A stretch of 64,000 nt of DNA from Rutidosis leptorrhynchoides (GCF_046630445.1 NC_092333.1:706891001-706955000); one strand, 5' to 3'. Positions 12,801 through 25,181 are shown, counted from the first letter of the stretch. The notes: generated by a model not told the origin, from the sequence alone. Made by a program: numbers and translations.

Positions 12801-13467
12801 GAGGCACTTTATGGTAGGAAGTGCAGGTCTCCGATTTGTTGGAGTGATGTGGGGGATAAACAGATTACAGGTCCAGAAATTATCCAAGAAACCACCGATA
12901 AAATCATTCAGATTCAGCAACGATTAAAAACAGCCCGGAGTCGACAAAAGAGCTATGCAGATGTTAGGAGAAAACCTTTAGAATTTGAGGAGGGTGATAT
13001 GGTTATCCTTAAGGTATCACCTTGGAAAGGTGTTATTCATTTTGGAAAGCGGGGGAAATAGAGCCCAAGATACATTGGGCCATTCAAGATTGAAAAACAC
13101 ATTGGGCCGGTGGCCTATCGACTTGAGCTACCTCCACAATTAGAAAAGATTCACAACACCTTTCATGTTTCGAATATGAAGAAATGCCTAGCTACCGAAG
13201 ATCTCATTATCCCTTTAGACGAAATTAAGATTGACGAGAAACTAAATTTCGTCGAAGAACCCGTCGAAATTATGGATTGTGAGGTCAAACGACTCAAACA
13301 AAGTAAGATACCAATCGTTAAGGTTCGATGAAATGCTCGTAGAGGACATGAATTTACTTGGGAACGATAAGACCAAATGAAGCTGAAGTACCCACATTTG
13401 TTTCCCGATATCGCACGTTAACTAGGTACAATTCTAAATTTCGGGACGAAATTTAATTTAACGGGTG

Positions 13468-15783
13468 TGTAATGTATCGACCCAGATTTTTCCGCTAATA
13501 TATAGAAGATTAATATTTACATAATTAATGTTTCCAACATGTTAAGCGATTAAACTCATTAAGATTTGGTTATTTGAAATGAATTTTATACAAATGTTGG
13601 GCCACCCAGTTTGTCTGACGATTCACGAACGTCATAACTCGAAATAATTATATAATGATGTATATATGGATATATATATATATACTTATGATTTGATAAA
13701 ATGATATTTAAGTATCTCATTACATATAATAACAATTGGTTATATACATAAAATGAGATTACTAACTTAAAGACTTCAAGATTATATACATATATATATA
13801 TATAACGATTAACGTTGTAATAACTTCTAAATTAAAATGTATGTATATGTATTGTATTAATATATATTAATACACTTTTGAAGGACTTAAACATATATAC
13901 TAACATACTTATACTCAACAAAGATAGCTATACTCATAATCTCATTCAATTCCATCAAGAATTCTATTCGTATTCATTCGGTATTTATACCCGTATCATA
14001 CCCAGCTTCAATACTTAAATACTATGAGTATATACCAATATGAAATACCAATTATAGCCTCCTTAGCAGCTCTATGAGTCACAATACAAGGATAAACATG
14101 ATGAAGACTTGTGGGAACCAACATTTAACTTCTAGTTTGCATTATTATGCTATATTCCAAATTTTGATAAAGTCTCTTAACCATATGCATGAACCACGAC
14201 TTTTAACACTCTTTTTACTCATTCATATCAGCTATTTAACTTACCTTCACTCTCATAATACTCACACACAAGAACTCCAAGTATTCTCTCCATTTCTTAC
14301 TCTTTAAACACTCTTTAAACACACATACTTCAAGTACTAGAAAATCTTCATTCACTTTGATCATAAACTAGCTTCAAGAACACTTTGTTAACTCATCTAC
14401 TCCTCTTTATCAAGGTAAGAATCATATATAAGCTTTGGTTCAATTCATATACTTATAACTATCTTAATTCAAGATAGAAATCTTATTCGAACTTTTGTTC
14501 ATTCTATGATTCTACTCCAAGGATTACAAGTCATCAAGGATATCTTTGATCACAAGATTATCATCTTATTTTTCTCAGCAACTTTGTTCATTTAATTTGA
14601 GGTAGTCACCTTATTCATAATCTTTTTCGATTCATATCCATATAGCTATCTTATTATGAGTTTATAACTTACAACAACAAGAACATAGTTTAGATTAATT
14701 CTAAACTTGTTCACAAACAAATTTAATCCTTCTAACTTGACTTTTAAAATACTTCAACACATGTATTATGACAGTATGTCAAGCTAACATAAGGATATAA
14801 AACTTGTAAACACGAAGAACACCTTAAAACTGAACATACGCCGTCATAGATCATCGGGGGGCTGTTTTGGGTTTAATTTTAAAAACCTATCTTAAACTTT
14901 GAATTAAAAGATTTACTTTGGTGAAAAATCTTATTTTATATGGATATAAAATATATCCAAAATCCATGGTTAAACTCTAAGTGGAAGTATGTTTTTCAAA
15001 AGGGTCATCAAGATGTCGTTCTTACGACGGATATGACTATCTTCTTTTATTTGACACCTAAGCTGTATTTTCAACTATAAACTTATACTTTTTCTGTTAA
15101 TATTAATAATGTTGAGTTCGATACGAAACCATGGCAACTCGAATCACTCAAAACGGATTTGTAACGAAGAAATTATGGGTAAAACAAAATTGGATATTTT
15201 TGCTTGTTTTTAGCTACGGTTTTGATTAATAAAAATGGAAGCTAACCTTATCCTAGCTAACTTACCTTGTATCCTACATGTATTTATACATGTCTTGTTC
15301 CTGAACTTATGGAAATACAATTTATAATAGTCGTGATTAAGTTCTACGACAATATATTATAGTCTTAATAAAGATCGTAAGACACCATATATATATGACT
15401 TGATCACCGTGGATCCGTATACAGCGTTTTGACATATCATTTTGATTTCTTCTATATATATTATTGGAACGAACTATAAGACACCATTGGCAGTAATTTC
15501 GAGTTAGCTGTGGGTCGAAGTGGATTCCAAAATATCATATACTTTGAGTTGTGATCGAGCCTGAGACATGTATACAATGGGTCGTGGATTGCTTCAGACA
15601 ATATACATATTATGTGTCTTATTATATTAAGACAATATATTATAGTGTTAGTGAATTCTAACACAATATACGCATTTATATTTATATATATATTTATACT
15701 GTTGGACTATTGGACTATTGGACTACGGACGTTGGACTACTAACAATGGACAATTAAAATTATCACAAGTATCATAAGTATGG

Positions 15784-15831
<48 letters not shown>

Positions 15832-16749
15832 TGATACAAGAATATTATTATTAGGTTCGTGAATTTGTCAAAAGGCCAAGTCTTAGCACCATCTATTCGG
15901 AAATCATCACAAGTGAGTTATAGTCCCATTTTTACTATCTAAATTATTTTGGGATGAGAATACATGCAAATTTATAAATGTTTTACAAAATAAGCACAAG
16001 TTCATGAAACTACATTCTACGACTGTTTTGTTATACCGGATATCTGTACTTATTATTATTATGCTTGGTAACCTAAGAATTAGTGAAAAACACTAATTGA
16101 CGCGAGTCCTAAAGGTAGATCTACGGGCACCAACCACCCCCATTTTCGAATAGTGGAAATGCTTTAGTACTTCGAAGGGTTCTTATCATACATTTGAATA
16201 GTGGAATGTATGATGCCAGATATCTTAAGCGCTCTATGTTAAGGTCGGTTACCAGGCGACTCATCGTATGAATGATTTTTGCAGTTGTAATGATCCTGCG
16301 CATTTAATTAAATGAAATCTTGTGGCTTATTAAATGTTATGATTATTATATAGAAATTAAACCTATGACTCACCAACATTTTTGTTGACGTTTTAAGCAT
16401 GTTTATTCTCAGGTGAATATTAAAAACGCTTCCGCTGTCATATGCCAACCCAAGGTCAAGATTTGGAGTCGGCATAATTGTTTATATTGTTTAAACTTGC
16501 ATTCGGAGTATTTGTTGTAATATATTTGATCATATTGTAATGGGTTGTGTAAAAACTTATTTATTTGAGAAGATTGTCTTTGATAGACAATCTAAATTAT
16601 GTCATTAAGACCTTTATTCAATAATAAAGGTTATGGTTGTTTTTAAAAACGAATGCAAGATTTGAAAAACGTCTCATATAGAGGTCAAAACCTCGTAAAG
16701 AAACCAATTAATATGAAACGTTTATAATTAATATGAAGGGGGCATTTCA
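13468..16749 (+). repeat. E2 3' LTR (3282 bp)
   Basis: It opens TGTAATGTATCGACCC after a conserved inverted motif (AATTTCGGGACGAAATT, near 13435-13455) and closes GGGGCATTTCA. It contains AT-rich runs including a (TA)n block at about 15788-15828. The right flank begins ATAAC; the matching target duplication on the left is outside the window. Confidence 0.92.
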
Positions 16750-18080
16750 ATAACACATGAAAACAAAATATCGATTATGCTAAACTACAAACTGAAAAAC
16801 AAACATCAAACATGGGTGACCCGGAGAACAACGACCACCCCACAACCAAATAAACTAAATCAAACCACGAGCCACGACCACCCCACAACCAAATAAACTA
16901 AATCAAACCACGAGCCACGAAGCCACCCATAGTAGAATCGACCACCACCATCAAACATCTAACCCTGACCACAAGCCCAAAAAGGTCAAAACATGATATG
17001 TAATTTGTGTTGTTAAGAGCAAATCGGTTATACTCCTTGTCATATACTAAAAACTATGTAAATGTATATTTCCCATACACATAAAGCCGCTAATTCGATA
17101 TTCTTTCCTAGTTGGTCGCATTGCATTTTTCGGTTTGAGTGATGTGAAGCTAAGGCATGCACAAACTTACAAAATGTTTCCTGGCTCGTAGTTTGTATAT
17201 GACGTGGATTTCTGAACCACCCATTTCCACATATATCGGTTGTTAACCATTGTGAATATATCTAGTATAAGTTGGGTATATGTGAGGTCGTACTAACTGT
17301 TAGCTACCGCGTTTCCGTAACAAAGCTATTTTTTTAGGTCCGGTTGAGCTCATATGAGCTATCAGTTAAAATCCTATAAGTCTTCGCACCTAAGTATAGA
17401 TGATAAGGAAGGGTACCGTAAGTCTCGTCAATGGGAAGGTGTTCCCATGGACAGAAATTTGCATAATATCTGGCCTGCAAATGTTATACTGTAGAATATA
17501 ATGAATGCATAAGATTAGTCGGAACTTCTTTACAACATATTAGATATCAAGGTAAACACTAGATTATTCGGAAAGATTGACTCACATGCGCAACTGTAAT
17601 CTTTTAATTTTGAGTTTTGTAGTTTCTTGCAAAAAATTGTCCCTTTATATAGTAGTTGAAAAAATGAATGCACCAGTTTAATGATGTGTTTATATGTCTT
17701 AGTTGTGTAGTATATATTGTGGAGCGAAGTGGTGATAACTTCACCTCCGCCCCTACAAGCGAGGGCTAATAACCAACTATTATTTCTGGATGACATATTT
17801 TGTTGATTTGAAACTAGGGGTAAAGTCGTCACGTTGCGACGTATCTATGAGTTATCAATAGTTTTTCTTTAGGTTAACCTTATGTTGATGTTTTAAGAAT
17901 TGGATCTTGTACTGGCATACGCATCAATAGTTTAAACTTTCATGTTTATTTACATAAATCGCTAGCTATCAAAATCTGTGTGCTGCTGCAGAAAATAGTT
18001 TTGGTATATACTTTAAACACTTACAAAAGATTCATCGACGATTGGTGCAAACAATTTAATAGAATAGAACTACAGTATTT
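16750..18080. other. Intergenic sequence, no gene recognised
   Basis: Only short random open frames were seen on either strand. The one structured item is the 43-bp tandem repeat listed separately. No promoter, RNA gene or transposon end was recognised. Confidence 0.5.
16831..16916. repeat. 43-bp tandem repeat, two copies
   Basis: The unit starts ACGACCACCCCACAACC and ends CACGAGCC. It occurs at 16831-16873 and again at 16874-16916 without visible change. Confidence 0.95.
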
Positions 18081-18085
18081 AATAA

Positions 18086-18087
<2 letters not shown>

Positions 18088-18137
<50 letters not shown>

Positions 18138-18152
18138 TAATAATAATAATAA
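18088..18152. repeat. (AAT)n microsatellite
   Basis: About twenty AAT/ATA triplets in a row with one small interruption. Confidence 0.95.
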
Positions 18153-18239
18153 ATAAGTAACTATTAATCAATCAAAGATTATGTGATTTATTTTTAATAA
18201 GTGAAAACGTCAAACAACAATAATTATTGTTTATTTGTA

Positions 18240-18450
18240 AAAGTGACAATTGCGTGGTTGATTTGTAAGAAATAAGAAAAATTATTGGTTGATGATTTGT
18301 AATAGTGAAAGTTTTATGGTTGTTTGTAAGAAGTAAAAAAGTTGGTGGTTGCTTTGTAAGAAGTAAGAAAGTCATGGTAAAAGTTTTGTAGCTGATTTGT
18401 AAGAAGTAAGAAAGTCAGTGGTTAATTTGTAAGAACCAAGAAAATCACTA
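18240..18450. repeat. Degenerate tandem repeat, unit about 30-42 bp
   Basis: The core TTTGTAAGAAGTAAGAAAGT recurs about six times with drift and variable spacing between 18260 and 18440. No coding meaning was found. Confidence 0.65.
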
Positions 18451-18769
18451 TTCCTAATTTTGATGTTTTAAATAAGGGGTTAATATCAAACATATATGTT
18501 TTAAGAAGTACGTAATATTAAAAATATCAGAAGTATACATAATTTATCAATTATATATAGACTAAAGGAGACCCGGTTAAATTCTAGTGGACTCTAAGCT
18601 CATAATCATGCTTGAGCTATGTAACTCTAATATATTGTCTACTACTCAGTAGTATTCTAGGATCAAAATTCAGAGAGTTCGGTACAATTTGGGTTATATT
18701 TATAATTTTTTTCCAAGAATAATTGTTTACCTAAAAAAACTCACGAATAATAAAAACATAATATGTAAT

Positions 18770-18978
18770 TAAATTGACAAATCTTCTTCGCGACTAGTGA
18801 TTGTTGATTAAACTCAGCCAGTCACAAGTTGCATGGTCACTATGATCGAAGGAATACGGTTATGAGTTACAATTGATACATTTTGGGTCGCGACTTGAAA
18901 TTTATCGCCACTACCTAAATTGACCAAGTCACTAGGTCGCAAAAATTCTTTAGGATTTGCGCGAGGTATTTTGTAGTG
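18770..18978. mobile_element. Possible CACTA-type terminal remnant
   Basis: On the minus strand the sequence opens CACTACAAAATACCTCGCGC and then has recurring GTCGCGAC-like subterminal motifs. This resembles a CACTA transposon end (CACTACAA plus short subterminal repeats). No opposite terminus or 3-bp target duplication was found, so this is weak. Confidence 0.3.
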
Positions 18979-20597
18979 AGTTATTTATTAGGACATATTA
19001 TTATTGTTTGTTCGAAAAGTGAGCATTTTCGTTAAAACCTTATTATTAATCAAATGGTTAGAATAAGATGAAAATGTAAATGGACAACTCAAGCCCAATT
19101 CTAAGCCCAAGGGATACTTTTAGGATTCACGCTATATACTAGTATTTTCGCAATCGTATCACCTATCATTGGTAGTTGTGGATATTGATGATTGATCATT
19201 ATCTTTATTTGAAAGTAGTGCATAAGACGCAGTGTATTAGGCCACTTGCAATGGTAATGGTATTCGTGCTGAAGTCGCCCTGACATCTGCCCTCGAGAGC
19301 CCCTGGTGTTCATTTCCCTGTCACGGGCTCGCCCTTGAAAACTCGTGCTTAAGAATTTCTTGGCCAAGCATTTCGTAGGACAGAGGTTTGTGATATATTT
19401 ATTTGTACTGATGGCTTTAACACTTGTAAAATAGTGTATTTAATTAATATTGTGCAGATATGTCATGATGAAGAATGATGTCATTGTTTGTAGCGTCCAT
19501 GTCCAGAGGAGAAAATGATAACATGTTGATGTGGCGGTCTGTCATGTGTGAACAATGATGTCATTATTTGGAGTGGTCATAATTATGGAGAGAGATACGT
19601 ACTTCATCAAAATTAGTCGCACACCACTTAAATTGTGTTAAACGGTGGTAGAGTACAACATTATAATGCAAATTTAATGGTGTACATATAATGTTGATGG
19701 TGTGTGGATAATCACCCATTAGTTATCAGGTCAACTGGTTACATGTGTCGCTATGGTCTTACTTGTATACACAATCGATATTACGATCCTATATGTGATC
19801 CTTTTTTAACCTTAGCGCTTGCCGCTAACTTTTTTTTTCTTTCTCGGATTGTGGTGTACGCCTTTGGTTTGCCAACGTATCATCTTTCTGAGTTTGACCG
19901 CCATTTGAGAAGAAAGGGCGGTTGTGTTTGCCGAATGGGCACCGATACACCACATACGTATGAACAAATCGACCGTCTTTCACAACAACCATAATCTCCA
20001 TAACACGTTTGTTAAAAATGAACGACGAATTAAGTCTACATCTTTTTAATGATTATATTGATATTGATATTGATATTGATATTGATATTGAAGATGAGTT
20101 GTTCATATGGCAATCTCGATAACCTAATGAGGAAGCATAGTAATACCCGTAACACAAACAGAACATGTCATTCTTTTGCCAAAACAAACAAAAACAATGT
20201 TACTACCAAAAGTCGATCTCAATCTAATATGTGGATTTACAAAATTCCAAGCGTCACACTTGACTTGTTCTATGGTTATGGGTATAAAACAAAGTTGTTC
20301 GTAAACGATACGATTAAAAGATTCATAAACTCCACGCAATAACTCGGTCAAATTAAAGAAAATTATTGAATCTAATTATACGACTCTTGTTGGATTCGAG
20401 TGAATCGTAATATCATAAGTGTTAAACTATGGATCAACATATGTTTTATCGACTAAACAAAAATGCCTCGTTAAACAATTTTACACTTACAAAAGGTTTA
20501 AACAAAAAATTATACAAAATAATGTGTATCAATCATCAATCATCAATTAAATGATGAAAGAGAAGTCTAAAAAAGAAAATTAAAATCTATATATATA
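18979..20597. other. Intergenic sequence with (ATTGAT)n
   Basis: No gene is recognised. A hexanucleotide repeat ATTGAT, about six units, lies at 20056-20091; it gives short Ile/Asp or Ile/Leu open frames that I regard as artefacts. Two similar short phrases (GATGTCATTGTTTGTAGCG near 19479 and GATGTCATTATTTGGAGTGG near 19557) hint at an old internal duplication. Confidence 0.45.
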
Positions 20598-20780
20598 AGG
20601 GGTTGATCCGTACACCACTTAAAATTTGCCATACACCACCAAATTAATTATTTAGATATTTTTACCCTTTCTTTTACACTATCAAATTTGTCATACACCA
20701 CCAAATGAAGGGTGTAAATGTCCAAATAATTTATTTGGTGGTGTATGGCAAATTTGAGGTGGTGTACGAATCAATTCCCA
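20598..20780. mobile_element. Small MITE with inverted termini (about 183 bp)
   Basis: The left end GGGGTTGATCCGTACACCAC and the right end, reversed, GGGAATTGATTCGTACACCA are imperfect inverted repeats, and the similarity continues through TTTGCCATACACCACC on both arms. Both sides abut TATATATA, so the target duplication may be TA but cannot be resolved. The superfamily is not certain. Confidence 0.7.
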
Positions 20781-21225
20781 TATATATATGATTGATATCA
20801 TTTTATAAGCTTTTGTTTGTAAAAATTATCTATACATAGAAATAGAATTTCTCTTAGATTTATATTTATGTATAATGTATATTAAGGTATTACAATGGAT
20901 TTTATTATACATAAATATAAATATATTCATCGTGTAAAAATGCATCTCATATGAAGTCAAACACAGTAAATAACTAAAAAACTACTGGTAGTTTTTTGGC
21001 CCGCACTTTCGCTGCGGGTTAGTTTCGAAAAAAAAAGTACTGTAGCTACAGTAGCAGCTACAGTAGCGAGTATTCGGGTCGGGTTGGTGGAGCGGGTCAG
21101 GGGATCCGGATGATATTGGGTTAGTGGTTTGGGGGGTGTTGGGCAAATCATGTTTTAAAAAAAAAAAAACAGAGTTACTATTAACGAATGGTGTTAACCA
21201 ATCATATGTTGACATTATTTACCAC

Positions 21226-21325
<100 letters not shown>

Positions 21326-21587
21326 GCTAAGCTAAAACAAGATTAACACCTACATTTCTCAAAGGTCACAAACAAATTATTAGTGAGACGGCAAATTGAT
21401 TATGTTATATATCTTCACAAGTCTAATCTAATCTACTACAGAGTATCAAATATACATAACCCCAGAAACACACTGGTGAAAAATATAAATATAAATATAA
21501 TATAAATATAAATAAAGTACGAGTATATAATACTCCGAAATGGAACATCACAACTTATTTCTTTATTCCATCATTATACTCTCAACT

Positions 21588-21612
21588 ATATATAAGTATA
21601 TATAAACCTTTT
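21588..21612 (+). promoter_or_regulatory. Candidate TATA box for the 189-aa gene
   Basis: CTATATATAAGTATATATAAA lies 70-90 bp before the ATG at 21681, a plausible distance for a plant core promoter with a short leader. The surroundings are AT-rich, so chance is possible. Confidence 0.4.
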
Positions 21613-21680
21613 ATTTATTTTTTCTCATTTATAAGTTTTTCAAAAATATATTTTTAAAACTCCACCAACACCATTAACAA

Positions 21681-22250
21681 ATGAGGAAACTTTACAACCA
21701 CAATAAAGGCAAAATCCACCCATCACCGCCGCCGTCCACCACCACCGACTACCTATCTTTACTACCCTTCACAATAGCCGTTCTCGCCGCCACCCTGCCA
21801 CCAGATGACAAAGAAGTTTTAGCATACCTTCTTTCATGTTCTCTAACCACCACCACCACCAACAACAACGTTAATAATAACAGGAAAATCTCCAACAAAA
21901 TTGGCGGCGGCGGTGGAAGCCACTCGCCGAAATTCAACTGCAACTGTTTTTCGTGTTACACTAGTTATTGGGTTCGTTGGGATGCTTCATTAAACAGACA
22001 ACGGATTCATGAAATCATTGATTCTTATGAAGATGGGTTGATTTATAATAAGAAAAATAAGAAAGACAGAAAAAAGAACAAGATTTCTCCACACGCGCCG
22101 CCCACTGTTACAGAGGTAGTGTCTCACGCGCCACCGCAAGTTGAGGCAAACACGACTGACACTAGTGATGATGTTGATGATGATAAGGGATCAGTAAGAA
22201 AGTTTGTAAATTTCGTTGGAGGAAGGATATGGGGTGTTTGGGGTATTTGA
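21681..22250 (+). CDS. Plant-specific conserved protein of unknown function, 189 aa
   Basis: A single-exon frame from ATG at 21681 to TGA at 22250. The protein starts MRKLY with a Lys- and Pro-rich segment (residues 1-30) and continues with a hydrophobic stretch, DYLSLLPFTIAVLAATLPPD, that leads into KEVLAYLLSC (about 30-57). A Thr/Asn and Gly-rich linker follows. The core has FNCNCFSCYTSYWVRWDAS (about 89-107) and RQRIHEIIDSYED, then a Lys-rich basic patch. The Asp-rich tail ends SVRKFVNFVGGRIWGVWG. From memory, this layout (Cys-rich CNCF-CY-SYWxRWD core and C-terminal FVxFxGxRxxGVWG) matches a small family of uncharacterised plant proteins, including Arabidopsis members. Function is unknown. 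The intact frame and family-wide motifs support a real gene. Confidence 0.82.
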   Translation: MRKLYNHNKGKIHPSPPPSTTTDYLSLLPFTIAVLAATLPPDDKEVLAYLLSCSLTTTTTNNNVNNNRKISNKIGGGGGSHSPKFNCNCFSCYTSYWVRWDASLNRQRIHEIIDSYEDGLIYNKKNKKDRKKNKISPHAPPTVTEVVSHAPPQVEANTTDTSDDVDDDKGSVRKFVNFVGGRIWGVWGI

Positions 22251-24069
22251 TTTGTGTATATTTTGTCATGATTTAATTATCTTGAAGAATTTTTTTTCTT
22301 AAAGATTTTTGAAGAACAAGAAAACCAATTTTCCGATTTTTTTTTAAAGTCACAATTGGAATTTTTAGTTACGTTTTTCTGTAGGCATTATGTTATCGTT
22401 GCCTTGTGGTTAGCAAAATATTTGATGTTTTTTTACTTGTTCTTGGAATTAGAATATGAAAATGGGAATGTATAAAATGTATTTACATAGTAAATTATAT
22501 GAATTGTAAGAGCGATGACATTGTGTATTTACAGTGCTGATTTGTTTATACGAAGGTCGTTAGAGGTCTGATCCAACGACCATAGCTTTTCTCCATCACC
22601 GTTCTCGTGGTGGGTATGACTATAGTTGATTGGATTGCCTTGTTTCGACTATCATGTGCATATTTTGGCGGTAGAGCTTGCCCGAGCTGTCAGTAACTGT
22701 GGTGGATTGTGGCTCACCACCCTATTGGTGGTGGCCACGGGCCACCGGCTATTATGGTTGTGTAGGCATTCCCTGCGATCTCCCCTCTATGGGTCAAAGT
22801 AGTAGTCCTTGGTGGTCACCACCCAATTAGTGGTGACCACCATTCGTGGATGATTGTGGTGGCGCTAGGGATTAGTCTTTCGTCGATCGATCGAGTGGTC
22901 GACCACCTTGTTTGTGGTGGTTGCTCGTTGTCAATGAGGTTGGGAGGATGCGGTGGCCGCTAGCTTTATGTCGTGGGATATGTGTTTCATGTTGTCGTGT
23001 GCTTTATTCTGGTTCTTTCTTTTCCGGTTACGCCTCCCAGTTTGAACTAGGCGACGATCTCCTTGTTAGAGATCTTGTTTCAAATTAGGGATGTGATTGG
23101 TCTTTTGTGGTTGTGATCATTTTCGAAGCGGCTCGTGAAGCTTCGTGACTGTTGGAGCGGTTATGCTCTCTGATTTTCGACGGCTCAACGGGCATTCACG
23201 TTCTCCCGATTGTTCGTTAGTCTGCCAGGATTGGTGTTTCCAGATATATGGATTTAGGATTAGCATTGTTTGGTTTACCTATTTGGTCAGCATCAAGAGG
23301 TTTTACAGTTAAATTACCGTTCTAGCAACCTTATCTACTACACATCTTACACAATCTGATCTATTTAGCCTTGTATTAAAAGATTGTTTCAATTTTGACT
23401 AGCCATTTAGCTTGCTACCATAAATCCTTTATCTATTTAGACATATTATATCCAGACATTTGATCAACACATTACATAAATGCATTGTTGTTGTTTGTAC
23501 TGTATTTAATGAGAACGTCAATGTTGGTCGACGACTAGAATCGTCTAGGCTTTGACTTATGAAAATTGAAAATTTGACATGCTTAGGAAGCAAGACTTGA
23601 CTTATTCCATCCATCTTACTAAGAGTCTAAAATGGGCAGTTGCAAACAATTATAAAAATATACAAACTGATAAAACGACCTTCGTTTTTTTTTCTTTTAT
23701 TTTTTCTGACAAGGTAAAGATTCTATTAATAAAACGACCTTCGTTTTGTGAATAATTTTTATTTTCAATTATCAATAAATGAATATTAAATAAAACATTA
23801 AACATACGTCTTAGTATAATTATTTGTATCTATAAATCTATCTATGCATAATTCTTATGAAAGGTATTCATGTTCTAGAATCTAGCTTAATTACCCTTAA
23901 CCTTCAACAATGTGATATTAATGGAGTACTCATTTTATCAAGTTAAACAATTTAAAAAGTCCCAAATCATTCATCATCCATTAACTCGAAAAATATTAAA
24001 AATCTTAAATCCAACTCGTTTCTATTACATTTATCAACCCACATTTTATTGATTATACATGTAAATCAC
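22251..24069. other. Intergenic sequence; GC-richer block at about 22540-23260
   Basis: After the gene's likely 3' UTR there is a block noticeably richer in G and C than its surroundings, with many GGTGG/CCACC phrases on both strands. This makes imperfect local inverted repeats (for example near 22700-22900). No reading frame, family or target duplication was recognised; it could be a degraded mobile element. From 23640 on the sequence is AT-rich, with AAAACGACCTTCGTTTT repeated near 23673 and 23731. Confidence 0.45.
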
Positions 24070-24166
24070 ACGTCAATTAAGTAGTGTTTTACATATCTAC
24101 TTATGGTTTTTTTAGCGGCAAAAAGATTATACGTCAATTAAGTAGTGTTTTACATATCTACTTATG
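24070..24166. repeat. 36-bp direct repeat, offset 61 bp
   Basis: ACGTCAATTAAGTAGTGTTT and the 16 bases after it occur at 24070-24105 and again at 24131-24166 without visible change, separated by 25 bp. Confidence 0.93.
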
Positions 24167-24469
24167 TTAATAGACAAAATGACTCTTAATATAAGTTTAC
24201 ACTTTTTACAATCGTATTAGTTAAATACTTAGTACTTATGCTACTATACATTTATATTAACTTTATAAAAGTTTTATCATATCAGAACTTTATTTTTATT
24301 GAATTATTATAGGAAAAATTTCTGTTCGTGCGGGTAGTCGAGTATATTAGAAGTATAATAACCATGTTGTTCTAAATCATGGACTAAAATTAATACTCAC
24401 ATAATATCGAAATTAAAAGCCCAATAGTATGGGCTACAATTATATAATTATATAATTATATTATAATAA

Positions 24470-24473
24470 TTAT

Positions 24474-24526
<53 letters not shown>

Positions 24527-24527
24527 G
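24470..24527. repeat. (AAT)n microsatellite
   Basis: About eighteen AAT triplets directly left of the retroelement-associated fragment. Confidence 0.95.
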
Positions 24528-24532
24528 CATCG

Positions 24533-25061
24533 ACGCGGTGTCTTGTGCTGGTATGGTGGGTATTAAGCATCGACATAATGTTGTTCGGGATTCCCTTGTT
24601 GATGTTTGTTATCGATCTGGGATTTCAGCGAGAAAGGAGGTTGACATTGGGTTGTCTGGAGGGAACGACAGGGCCCTCAGACCTGCAGATGTGTTACTTT
24701 ATTCCTGGGATTGTGGTCGCGATGTTTGTGTTGACTTGACTGGGTCTTCTCCTTTAACACAGTCTGGGCTTTCTGTCTTTGTCCCTGGACGTGCTGTGGT
24801 TGATGCGGCTCGTCGGAAGCGGGTCAAGTACGAATCTAGCTGTCAGGCGATTGGTTATGGTTTCATTCCTTTCTCATTTTCTTCCCTTGGTTAATTAGAA
24901 AAGGATGCTGTTTCTTTGCTAAAGCGGGTTCAGAAGAGTTCGATGGCGCAAGATATTAGTGCCGGTGCTGCTGCTCATATTTTTACTAGGATAGGTTTTG
25001 CTATTGCTAGAGGTGTGGGGCCCAGATTGTCTCTAGGCTTCCCACTAATTTTTTTGTAAGT
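24533..25061 (+). pseudogene. Broken retroelement-associated coding fragment
   Basis: The translation contains H-N-VVRDSLVDVCYRSGIS, RKEVDIGLSGG, LRPADVLLYSWD, VCVDLTGSSPL and FVPGRAVVDAARRKRVKYE. Further on it contains GYGFIPFSFSSLG, and beyond that KDAVSLLKR and TRIGFAIARGVG. From memory, this phrase set is common in plant proteins annotated as reverse-transcriptase-related, and the RPAD...D-x-T spacing recalls a PD-(D/E)XK nuclease fold; both are inference. It lacks a proper 5' part and is broken. AAT-rich microsatellites lie on both sides. I do not consider it a functional host gene. Confidence 0.6.
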
Positions 25062-25075
25062 TTTAATACTTTAAG

Positions 25076-25181
<106 letters not shown>

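Larger units (their letters stand above)
8586..13400 (+). pseudogene. E2 gag-pol region (fossil)
   Basis: Gag with the retrotransposon-gag core ([23 protein letters not shown]) spans about 8586-9530. It is followed by an Asn/Thr-rich CAA tract and zinc knuckles near 9830-10025. A protease with [11 protein letters not shown] lies near 10140, and RT with [15 protein letters not shown] and [10 protein letters not shown] at about 10720-11280. RNase H ([10 protein letters not shown]) is at about 11590-11930. Integrase with the HHCC finger and WWPGMKAD is at about 12150-12800. A GPF-type segment near 13080 and a chromodomain-like tail near 13260-13400 close the region. It is broken in many places. 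Confidence 0.9.
4562..16749 (+). mobile_element. E2: Ty3/Gypsy chromovirus with 3.3-kb LTRs
   Basis: The layout is a 5' LTR remnant (4562-7473), a primer binding site, an acidic reading frame, gag, protease, RT, RNase H, integrase, a GPY/F-like segment, a chromodomain-like tail, and a 3' LTR (13468-16749). Long LTRs together with a C-terminal chromodomain fit the Tekay/Del chromovirus lineage; that assignment is inference. The 5' LTR lacks its first 731 bp because E1 sits there. The two LTRs differ by roughly 2 percent by eye, which at the usual grass intergenic rate would be somewhat under one million years. The coding region is broken, with perhaps eight to ten interruptions. Confidence 0.92.

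Noticed and set aside
17530-17832. 100-codon minus-strand frame
   Set aside because: No domain, no conserved composition and no supporting splice or promoter signal.
20049-20342. 97-codon plus-strand frame
   Set aside because: It starts inside the ATTGAT repeat and has no recognisable domain.
20978-21025. GCCCGCACTTTCGCTGCGGG hairpin resembling a Helitron 3' end
   Set aside because: On the minus strand the hairpin is followed by a CTAC, not a CTRR terminus, and no 5' TC end was found.
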